This document shows, in pieces, positions 23,201 to 35,200 of a stretch of DNA of 64,000 nt. The notes beneath the pieces were generated by a model. The model searched no databases. It worked only from the letters and a program-made list of their open reading frames with translations, and was not told the origin of the DNA. Origin of the DNA: Paracyclopina nana (lineage: Eukaryota > Arthropoda > Copepoda > Cyclopoida > Cyclopettidae); contig JAGUCH010000002.1 in assembly GCA_019096065.1 (NCBI GenBank), forward strand, positions 384,501 through 448,500. The letters run 5' to 3'. How positions within the stretch are numbered: the first letter of the stretch is position 1; each line of letters opens with the position of its first letter. The position numbers and the translations under genes are program-made.

Positions 23201-26200
23201 GACTTGATTTAGCGCGTAGTACGGTATTTCGTCTAAGGTTGGACTTTTTTGTTCTAGGCCAAGGCAATGTTCCGGGAGATTGACTCTGCCAATGACCTCA
23301 CTTTTATGCGGCTGAGGACCAAAAAGCATGAGATCATGGTGGCACCAGACAGAGACTATTTGCTACTGGTCGTTCAAAACACTCAAGACAACTGAAATAA
23401 ACAATTTTACCGTTCGACGCTCCGTTTTGGTAGACTAGCTTCATGATGCATCCGCAAGGCTTAGTGTAGACTGGCAAAGGCTGCTGTGGAGTGTCGTAAT
23501 TTTCAAAGGCCAAAGAAGGCTCAGAGGTGGCCAAATTCCTTGGTGTGTCGTAGAACTGCAGAGCCTCCTAATTATAAAGAAAAAATAAAAAATCTCATAA
23601 GCAACACTTGTGCTCAGTGATTTTTGAAAAAGGGATTAAAACATGGGATTTTTAAAAAAATAGCTTTTTTTTTAAAAAAAAGAAAATCTTTCATTCTATT
23701 TTTCAAAAAATGACATTCAAAAAATCACTTTTTGAAAAAACATTTTATTTCAAAATTAATTTTTCCAAAAATCACTTTTATTTTTTTAATAAAAAACTTT
23801 TCAAAAAATAACTTTTTAAAAAAAATAACTTTTTCAAAAATAGCTTTTTCAAAAATAACTTTTTTTTGAAAAAAAATACCCCATTATTTTTTTAAATCCC
23901 TCTTTCAATATACGCTTTTGAAAAAAATCTTTTTTATATAAAAACGGAACTTTTTTAAAAAATTCATGTTAATTACCTGGGTGATGTGTTTTGGAATGTC
24001 ATAATTTTCATAGCTTTGAGCTTGGCCCTCACAAGCGCAAGGGGAAGCAACCACCATTCTTTTGAGGCCTTTGTTGCGCGAAGTGGCCTTTTTGGGAGTC
24101 AAAGGTGGCGGATCATGGTTGGTTTTCACTGGTAACGCTGCCTTTGGTATATCATAGGTAAACGAATCCTCAGCCTTATTATTAGCCAGATCCATTGACC
24201 AATTAGGCGAAAATTCTCCGCTTGCCACAGATCTGAAATTACTCATATTTGTACTCTTATTAAAAATAGTAAGGTGTTCAACGCAAAGCGCTTCCCCCGA
24301 GAAAAATCTTCATGGCTTCGCTCACTTCGCTCAGCTTGGTTCAGCATTGCTCAGCTTGGCACAGCTTGGCTCAGCTTTGCTCAGCTCTGCTCAGTCCTCA
24401 CCTCAAATTGCTGCTCAGCTTTGCTGCTCAGCTTTGCTGCTCAGCTTTGCTGCTCAGCTTTGCTGCTCAGCTTTGCTGCTCAGCTTTGCTGCTCAGCTTT
24501 GCTGCTCAGCTTTGCTGCTCAGCTTTGCTGCTCAGCTTTGCTGCTCAGCTTTGCTGCTCAGCTTTGCTGCTCAGCTTTGCTGCTCAGCTTTGCTGCTCAG
24601 CTTTGCTGCTCAGCTTTGCTGCTCAGCTTTGCTGCTCAGCTTTGCTGCTCAGCTTTGCTGCTCAGCTTTGCTGCTCAGCTTTGCTGCTCAGCTTTGCTGC
24701 TCAGCTTTGCTGCTCAGCTTTGCTGCTCAGCTTTGCTGCTCAGCTTTGCTGCTCAGCTTTGCTGCTCAGCTTTGCTGCTCAGCTTTGCTGCTCAGCTTTG
24801 CTGCTCAGCTTTGCTGCTCAGCTTTGCTGCTCAGCCCTGCTCAGTCCTCACCTCAAATGTCAGCTGTTTGCTCAGCTTTGCTCAGCTTGGCTCAGCTTGG
24901 CTCAGCTTGGCTCAGCTTGACTCAGCTTGACTCAGCTTGACTCAGCTTGACTCAGCTTGACTCAGCTTGACTCAGCTTGACTCAGCTTGACTCAGCTTGA
25001 CTCAGCTTGACTCAGCTTGACTCAGCTTGACTCAGCTTGACTCAGCTTGACTCAGCTTGACTCAGCTTGACTCAGCTTGACTCAGCTTGACTCAGCTTGA
25101 CTCAGCTTGACTCAGCTTGACTCAGCTTGACTCAGCTTGACTCAGCTTGACTCAGCTTGACTCAGCTTGACTCAGCTTGACTCAGCTTGACTCAGCTTGA
25201 CTCAGCTTGACTCAGCTTGACTCAGCTTGACTCAGCTTGACTCAGCTTGACTCAGCTTGACTCAGCTTGACTCAGCTTGACTCAGCTTGACTCAGCTTGA
25301 CTCAGCTCTGCTCAGCTCTGTTCAGTCCTCACCTTAGATGTCTGCCATTTGCAGTAGCCTTATTATTGGTCGTCACACCGGGATGAATGCCCATTTTCTC
25401 CAGCAAGTCCTTCCTGTTCACCAAGTGATCCGGGCTGTGGAGGATCTGGTGCTGGCTCTCCAATTGGTGAAGACCATCGGTGAGCTCAGAGATGGCCAGA
25501 GACATCGTTTCGATGGAGCTCTCGTTGCTCGACCAATTGGAAGGGGTTCTACACCTGGACCTACTGGAACTACTCATCTTCAACTCGTCCCTGGATAAAG
25601 ACCTCTTCTTGGCACTGCTATGGATCAGAGCTGTGGTGGACTCGGCTCCACTGCTCAGGTCAGAAGAATCCGCCGCGTGGCAATAGGTGAGCCGCGACCT
25701 CGATCGCATGGGCTGATCCTGGGTCAAGGTTGAGCCCATTGACAGCACGCTGTGAGCCGATGAGACCACGCCAATCGAGTCCAAATGGGAGGAGAAGGAG
25801 CCGTGATTGGAACCTAGCAAAAGAAGAGGGCAAATAAGGACATTAAAAACTTGAACTGAAATATGGATGAATTGCGCGACTTTTGCGACTTTTGTCTAGG
25901 TTTAATTCACTGCTTGACGGTTTGTAAGTGCGACAAGTCTGAATAAGCGCGATAAGCCTAGTAAAAATACAGCTGAATTGCGCAACTTTTGCTCAGTAGC
26001 GCGCGGTTTAATACACTGCTTGTCGCAGATCTGCGCGATGCCTCAAAAATGCGACCTCTAGTCTGAGTTAGCGCGCACAATGTCTAAGAAGCGCCATCTG
26101 TCTGAATAAGTGTATTTGGTTATTTAAGTTTGACTATTGCTTAGAACAGCTGGTTGAAATCACCAATTTGTAACTACTCTGTGCTAAGTCTTAGAAGTGC

Positions 26201-29200
26201 GACTTTTCTGAATACGCGCGGTTACTGTGGTGCGTCTTTTGCTGAGCAGCGCCCGGTTAAGTCCCCAATTATCGCTGAGCAGCGCAAAGTCCTAGAAGCG
26301 TGACTCACGTGAATAAGAGTGCGCGGTTCCCAAGGTGCGTCTTTTGCTGAGCAGCGCCCGGTTAAGTCCCCAATTATCGCTGAGCAGCGCAAAGTCCTAG
26401 AAGCGTGACTCACGTGAATAAGAGTGCGCGGTTCCCAAAGTGCGCCTTTTGCTGAGCAACGCCCGGTTAAGTCCCCAATTATCGGCGCCCGGCTCTCTAA
26501 CCCTTTGACGCTGATCTGCGCAATGTCGTAGAGGCGCGACTACTCAGAATAAGCCCGCGCGGTTACTGATGTGCGTCTTTTGCTGAGCAGAGCTCGGTTC
26601 AGTCTCCAATTATCGCTGATTTGCGCAAGGTTTTAGAAGCGCGACAAGTCTGAATAAGCGCTCGCAGTTACTTATGTAGATGCGCCGTTTGCTAAGCAGC
26701 GCCCGGTTTTATTACCCTTTGTCGCAGATCTGCGCAAAGTCTTAGAAGCGCGACATGAGTGAATAAGCCCGCGCGGTTACTGATGTGCCTCTTTTTTCAG
26801 AGCAGCGCCCGGTTCAATCCCCAATTATCGCTGATTTGCGCAAGGTTTAAGAAGCGCGACAAATCTGAATTAGTGCGCGCGGTTACTGATGTGCGTCTTT
26901 TGCTGAGCAGCGCCCGGTTCAATCCCCAATTATCGCTGATTTGCGCAAGGTTTAAGAAGCGCAACAAATCTGAATTAGCGCGCGCGGTTACTGATGTGCC
27001 TCTTTTTTCAGAGCAGTGCCCGGTTCAATCCCCAATTATAGCTGATTTGCGCAAGGTTTAAGAAGCGCGACAAATCTGAATTAGCGCGCGCGGTTACTTA
27101 TGTGCATCTTTTGCTGAGCAGCACCCGGTTCTATTACCCTTTGTCGCAGATCTGCGCAAAGTCTTAGAGGCGCGATTTGAGTGAATAAGCGCGCGCGGTT
27201 ACTTATGTGCCTCTTTTGCAAAGCAGCGCCCGGTTCAATCCCCATTTGTCGCAGATCTTCGCAAAGTCTGAATAAGCGCGCCCGGTTACTCAGTTGCGTC
27301 CTTTACTGAGCAGCGCAAATAAGGATTGAACCGGTCGCTGCTCAGCAAAAGAGGCACCCTTGTAACCGCGCGCGCTTATTCAGAATAGTTGCGCTTCTAA
27401 GACATTGCACAGATCTGCGACACATAGGTAAGAGAACCGTGCTCTGGTTAAATCCCCAATTATCGCTAATAGCTTAAGGTTTTTGAAACGCGACAAATCT
27501 GAATAAGCGCACGCGGTTACTTATGTGCGTCTTTTGCTGAGCAGCGCCCGGTTCAATCCCCCATTTGTCGCAGATATGAGTACATATATGCTTACTTTTG
27601 TACATGGATTTGCGCTTGCTTTCTAGAGCGCTCGCCGAGGCAGCCTCGAAGGCCTTTTGCAGGTCTCTGGGGTCATCCAGCCTGAGCAGGTGCATGCCTT
27701 CACCTTTGCCACACCTGGATCCACCTTCGAAGCAGAACCTGCCATTGTCCAGGGCTCCGAACCTGCGCAAGTCATGGAGGTTCCAGCTGTGCACCAACCT
27801 TGGTGGCACCCCGCAGGTCAGGGAGAACCTTCGGTTCTGCACATGAACCTTAACCGCACAGGGGCTCAACTTTGGCCCCTTGCCACCTGCTGGAACTTGG
27901 AGCAGGTGTGCTGAAAAGTGCTGGCCCTCCTCAAACTGGCTGGTCATCCGGACTTGCCAACGCATCAGGGTCTCCCTGTTGTCAAAGGCCAGGCTGATGA
28001 TGTCAGCCTTCAGGATCAAGGCCAAGGTGTTTGATTCCCTGTCCAGGGTGAAGCCAGCTTCCCAGCCAATGTATTCCTCAAGGGCGATACTTCCCTTACT
28101 GGGTGGATTCCTCTCCCAGTCTTTGCGATCCTTCCATAGTTGCAAGGTCAACGAATCTAAAGGAAATAATGCTTTTAAAAACAGCTAGTGGCTCAAAATG
28201 CCTTCTGGATGTGCACGGGGAAAAAACTCTCGAAATGGTCAGAGTTAACTTTCATGTGGCCGTCAGCTCTAAACTGACACTCGGAGCTCCCAACTCAGCA
28301 AATTTCCGTAGACAATATCGATGAATAATCATAAAATGCCGTCTGATTACACCTTATTACGCCATTAAAGCTTAATATCAATTGACGTAAAAAAAAAGTT
28401 ATGCGGCCTTTTGAAAAGTAGACGAAATCAGTTGTTCTACATTTTCGCCTTATGCAAACTTTTTTTTGGACTTTTGATTTCTAAGCTGACTTTCAAGATT
28501 TATCTGTTGATCCACACCAATGCGAGCTATTTTCATGGCACAGAAGCTCTCCAAACTTGTTAAGCAATGTTAAATCCAATTCGAAATAATTCACTTTTAG
28601 CACAGCCATATCTCCGTTTCTGTTGATCCTAGCGAATTTACTATGGAATAACAAAAGTTTTATTTCTTAATTTCAGTTGGGGTCATTGAAGCTAATTTTC
28701 CTTAAAAAATGAAGCGTTTTGTCACTAGACGTTTATTAAAATTGTCATGCTTTTGAAAGCAATAGCCCAGGATTTTTATTTTACCACCAAATGAGCCAAA
28801 TGATCTCTTGGAACTTCAGGAAAATATATAATTATTGGGTGCTGAAAATAGTTTGGGTTAGGTCCTTTTGCCAAGCCAATGAGGCTGAAAATTGGTGAGA
28901 AGTTGGCGATTTGGCGGAATTTCTCATGTGAATGAAAATAGCTTTCACTGATAAGGTTTAATTCACAAATTAATAAGCAGAGCTTGTGGTGGCGCTGCGC
29001 ACAAACGCAGAAACAGCATTTCCTAATATTGCTTGAGGGTGTGTTTTTGATAGATTTGTTTGGGCTTTTCACAATTTCGCAGCTCGAGGCTTGGTGCCAA
29101 CTCGACTGAAATGAAGCAAAGTGAGAGGCGTCATTTAGAAAACATTGAATTTAGACGCTGCAATGGCTAAAATAGTGTGTTTTGCGACATTTTCTGATGC

Positions 29201-32200
29201 TTGTTGTTCCCTTTTGTCAGGCAAAAGTGCACTTATTTCCCCAAAGCAGAAAGTGCAAAGTGCTTCAAAAATGTCCTTCGAAGAAGGGCTCAAGAAAAAG
29301 TGATAAATGGAACTCCATTACAATATGCATTACCATTACTGAATTGAAAATGTGAAAATGCAGCAGGGATTGAGACCCTTGAAAATTGGTGACAGATCTG
29401 ATGTCTTGTAAAAATAAATAGCATCATCTCAGCCCAGCAAAAAATAACAGCACACATGTCATTGCAGATTTCAAAACATCCTCACATGTGAGAATATGTG
29501 AGTGCAAAAACCCCAACTGGGCCATAACATTTTACGCATAGTATTGATATCGCATTACTGCCACTTAACACTTCCCTTGAATATGTTATCAGTCAACTTT
29601 TCAAATGTCAACTTAGCCCCGCACTTGAAAAAACAAAAAAAAAAAGATTAGGACATTTAGCGTACATTTCACAAAATTACTTAATTCACTTGAGTTGGCT
29701 CCAATTTTAGAGCTGCACAATTGCACTTCATCCCAAAAAAATGTGTGTAAAAGACACACAAAAGCAATGTACTGCAGTGCTTTTGCTCTGTTTGGCGTCA
29801 GCGCCACCACTTTGACTGGTGTCGATTTTGTGAACTAGCAAACACGACAAGACTTGAATTGGCTGCTAAAAAGAGTGTTATTATAAGATTGGAAAGGTTA
29901 TAAGGCAGACAAACAGTTGTTGTTTATGCTCAACTCATCATTCTAATTTGCCTTTCTCCCCTTTCTTCAAGAATCCAATTAGCAAGTCAGCTTTCAATTT
30001 CTTTATGACCCCTTTTAACAAGTTGAAAGTATTACAAGCAGACCGTATCTTACAGATGCTGAAAGTGGATAAAAATAGATACATTTTACCATAAGGTAAT
30101 GATTTCTTCTGCCCAACTAGTACAATTATAGAGTGAAAGCCACAAAATATATGCAGAGGCAATGAAATGGAATCTTGCAGCTGGAACCCTGATTGTCTTA
30201 CATTTCCCTGTGGAACTTTCTGGAATTTGCCTATAAAAATACCTTGAACACAGCACCATTTCATATCACAAAATTCATGAGACTTTGACCATAATTAATT
30301 TTATACTAGCAAACTTTAAAATTCTAGGCTTAAAATCACTCCTGCTGATTTATCAAACTAAACATTTCAAAAATATTTTGAAAAAAAAAAAAAACTTTAA
30401 AGAGTATTTTGAAATATTTGAAAAAACTAAAAAAAATATTGATTAATTCTGAAAAGCCCAAAGAAATGCCCAAAAAATATTGTGGAATGCTTAAAAAATG
30501 TTTTGAAATGCTTGAAAAATGTTTTGAAATACTTAAGAAATGTTTTGAAGCACTTCAAAAAATTTTTTTAATTCACTAATAAGGTGTAATTTTGGGTACC
30601 TAGATTGATGTCAAATGACTGGAAAGCAAAGTAAGGGGGGAGAGTTGTAGAATTTGAAACAAAAGTAAGGTATAGTAGATCAGAACTCCCCAAAAATGCT
30701 TTTTTCACATATTTGGCATAATTCTGGCGCCAAAACAAGCGAGTCTGTGTATTTTTGTGCAGAGCTCTGCAGGAATGTGCAGATTTGTCACGATTTTAAG
30801 TTTTAGCGTACAATTCATATGTGTGGTCCAATGACCCCTCGATGCTTTCTTTAAAAAAAGAGAGACAAAAAAAGTTTAAAGACTTCTTCTTTTTATTTGA
30901 AAATTGTGAGAAAGGGGTGCTAATCTTTGCTTCTTCTTTCAAGTTCATCTGGAAAATTGCCAGAAAATGACAGCATCATGTCATTCATTGTTCCTTTATA
31001 GTCAGTCAATTGCTTATAAAAAAAGGACGATGTTTTGCTCAGTCTTCAGCGTATACATACATATTAGTAGCGTGCAGGTCAAACAGCTTGTGCTGCAGGT
31101 CACTCAGTGTCAGCCCAGAGCAGTAACAGCTCAGCTGATAGCTCAGGTCAAGCAAACTTGAGCTGCACAATTTGTCAATTTTCAAAACAATCGTTTGAGG
31201 AAAATTTGTGGAACTGCATTTGGAGAGGCACACAAAAAGGGAGATTATCAGATTTGCGTGCCCTGCTAACAGTTTTGTTGATTTGATCTTTTCAAGCGTA
31301 ATCCTGATGAGTTATCTGCACTTAGGCGTTTTCCAAAAGCAAATAATCGCACTGAAAAGCTACAAGCTTTCACAGGCATTGTGATGAGTGACAAGAATAC
31401 TTGTAAGATTTGACCAAGGCTGCTCCTAAAAAAATTCCTTTGAAAGCTTTCGATAGAGACTTTGTAACGCATTTTTGCTTCGTTCAAAATGTAAAAACTA
31501 TATTGTTTTGAAAACAAAGTGATTGTGCTTTTCAAGTTTGCTTGACCTGATGCATCAGCTGAGCTGAAACTGCTCAGCGCTGATCAAGAGTGACTTGAAA
31601 CGCAAGCCATAAGTACTGCACAAGACAAATAAAAGCGTTAAAAAGGCAATACATATTGTTGAAGTACGCAAACTATTTTATTATTAGATGTCATGAATGA
31701 AAACACCATAAATTAATTTTTGTGCAAATTCACCCACATACAAGTCAAACTTTTCCTGTTTCTGCAAAGGAAGATCTCAACTATGATAGTAAGTGAGTTC
31801 AAAAGAACTTTCATTTTGCAAAGACATGACAGTAATGCCTTAAACTTTATGGCTCACTTCTGCCATGTTTATGCAAGGTGAACAGCAGCTGCCCAAGGTC
31901 CCTAATGACAACAAAAACTGAGGCCAGCTACAAAAAGATATAAAAATGTCATCAACCTTGCTTAGCTTGTGGTCACATGCCACAAATTGCCTAGCTTTGC
32001 TTGACAGCGCCTTGCAAAGTGAGTTGTGCATCTTTTTCTCACTCTCTCTTCTCTAATTCAAGTTTATTTAGGCCCAAATGTGGACATGATAGAAGCTGAT
32101 GTCACCATGGGAACACTAATTGGCCAAGAAGCCAAGTAAGTGCACATTTCAGCTTCAAAACAATAACAGCTTTTGATTCATTTCCTTTTTTTTTCTTCAG

Positions 32201-35200
32201 CCAAGTTTTGCTGCCAATTATGGCTCATCCTCCCAATGAAACTTCAGACCTGAGCCTGTCTAAGTTCATGAGCAAAATTGCCAATTTTGAGGGGGACACA
32301 AAAAGCATCAAGGTGGTAAAGTTGGATTTCAAAACAATCTCAGCTGTGGATGAGTCACTGAAGATTGCCAAAAGTGCACTACTCAATGTAAGCCAAATCA
32401 CAGCATTAACAGCATGAAATTAGTGTTCCTAAACTAAAGCAAAAAAAAAACTTAAAAAAAGTAATAACAATAATTTGGTACTTTCTAATTCCAGCTGGAG
32501 GAATTGGCAAAAATAAATTGCAAACTTCATTTTCTTTTTTTGGGGTCAAGAAGTCTCAAAAAAACACTTTTGTTCCACCCAAATTTAAGGAATTTTTAAA
32601 CAGAACAAAACCAAAAAAAAAAAGGGAATTTGCAATTTATTTTTTATTCAAACTTTTGGGGTCATGAAGTCTCAATAAAAAAAATTAAGGAATTTTTCAA
32701 CAGTATATAAAACAGTATATCTGTTCAGCTTCGAATCCGCAAAAGTTCGACAGGTTAAAGTTCGAATCCGCATAAGTTCGATAAGTTTAAAGTTCGAAAG
32801 GCAAAGTTCCAATCCGCAAAAATTCGATCATTGTTGCAACTTCTACTAATGCTGTGTCTATAAAGGAAATTTTTTCCTTCCGTAAAATTATGTTTTACTT
32901 AAGCCTCCTATTTTAGTACTGATCACTTTTAATCACTTTTGATAGCTTTAAGTAAATTACTTTTTCCACCTCTTTTGGTCACATGAGTTTGAAGTGTTTT
33001 GATTAATCAGAAGTACAAAAAGTTAGGCACTTCATTTAATGATGCCGTAATATTTTAAGGAAATGAGGCATAGGTGAACACCTCATAAAACTAATTATGA
33101 AAAATTATTTAATTATTATAAGTTTATTAAATAGTTTTAATTATTTAAAACTATTTAATCCACTGTTGGTAGGAGGCTCTGTATAGATGAACTTAATTTT
33201 TTTATTGTGTTGAAAATATTTTACAAATCAGTTCCAAGATTTTTTTGCTCTTCGAAGTTTTACCTATCGAAGTTTTGCGGATCGAAATTTCACTTTTCGA
33301 ACTTTTACCTTTCGATATTCGCGGATTCGAACTTGAACAGTACAATCTATAAAACAAGTGTGATCCTTTGTGTACAAAGGAAGCAAGCTCCAATTTCACA
33401 AGAGTTGAGCTACTAGGGGGGGCATCAACATTTGTCAAATTTGTAGAATAGCAGTAGAAGCAGCAGCAGCAGCTTCTTTGGCCCATAATAAATCTCTATT
33501 ATTATCTTGTTCTCAGGCCAAAAATGCCTGCTCATTTGAGCTGTGGCTCAATGCTGACATCCTTAAGGGGCCATTGGAAAGAGAAGAGATGGCAGCCTCA
33601 CCTGTGGATCCCAGGGCTTTCCTGGAGCTGGTCAAAACCCATTTACCAGACACAACCCTCAGTCCAGGATTTACCACAAATTACCACCAAGATAACTCAC
33701 TGAAATACAGCCAGGAGCAAATCAGTGAAATGCTGGCTCTCCTGCAGCAATTTCCTTTTTCCAAAGTGACTTTCCCAGTCAGAGCTGTATTTGCCTGTAA
33801 GCTACTAGCAAACAAGCTTTTTGTGTGTATTTTTGTAAAATACATTTTTCCAGGCAATTCCCAGGAAGAGTTGGCCAGTTTGCTGGAGCAAACTGGGCCT
33901 GGATCAACCCTGACAATTTGGGGTCAAGACAAGTTGACCTCTGACCAAGTGAAGAGCTTGAGCCAGCTCATCAGCCAAATTGGAGAAAACAGGATCTATT
34001 TGGATGTGTATGAGGATCTGATAAATCAATTGTTAGCCCAGCTTCATCATCACAAATAAAAACTCATTTCCACAATATCTAGCTGATAAGGCACACATTT
34101 GAGATAAAGAGCATAAGCATGCTGTTTCCCACTAAAATTATTCTGGTGGCTTCTTCCATTTTGGCCCAATGTTCAAACTGTGAAATCATAGGTAAACTTG
34201 GTCTCTTTAAGGCAGTTAACTCTAAACTAATTTTGGTTGCAGAGGTACCAGACTATTGGCCAGAAATTGGCCATGACTTGACTAAGGTGATCTGGTCTCA
34301 TGCCACAAACTCCAGGCAAAAATTGGAGGCAGCCTTAAATGGTAGAGGGAAAATGGTGTATAAATAAAGTGATAATAATTGGCTTGTTAGGTGATACCAT
34401 GATGATAGAGGCTGATGTCAATTTGGGATTTTTGATTGGATCCCTCGATTTGAGGCCAATTATGGCTCACCCACCAACCATGGTGTCAGATTTGTCTTTG
34501 GAGCTCTTCTTGGACCTAATTATTGACGTAGGTGTGCCAACAATAATGAATGATATTCATCAATTCAGAAAGACTAGCTTTAGCTGAACGACGTCAGCTG
34601 ATTTGTTATCGAGCTTCACAAAAGGCTTGGAGATTTATTCCAAAGTCTTGCATGAAGAGTCCAAAAGTTTAGACGAAAATACTTTGCCAAGCAAACTAAT
34701 ATGATTGTTTTCCTAAAATTTGGCTTTTTGGCCTATGTGTAATAGCTAGAATCGACATGTTAGTGTTCAAAATGATAACAATCGCTTCATTGATTATTAG
34801 GTTGATTATAATCATTATAAATTATAATGCCAAATTAGGGTACGTAAAGCCAAAAATTACTTCAATCGTTTCATTGATGAATGTTAAATTTTTTTGTGCA
34901 TTTAGCAAAAAGACGATAACAAACATCATTAGCATTAAGCTTTTCAATAATGGTTATAAACCTAAAAGACATACTTTAAAGTGTTATGTTTTTATAACTT
35001 TCACCATTCATGGCGCTAGCGCGTCCTTCAGTAATATAGTAGTATAGTAGCATAGTACGAGCCGCGCTGCCTAACCACACTTTCACCTAGCAGGATGTAC
35101 AATGCGATTTCACCTTGACAGTACATTGTATATACAGTGCTTGGTTGAGAAATAAACTCAGTTGTGGCTTTGTACGAGAGAAGTCAAGGTATTGCTATAG

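Noticed and set aside
24274..24940. Three overlapping open frames of about 200 aa ([12 protein letters not shown] repeats)
   Set aside because: Translated 13-bp satellite; all three frames read the same motif because 13 is not a multiple of three.
24274..25320. CRISPR-like array
   Set aside because: Uniform short tandem repeats without spacers, in an animal intron.
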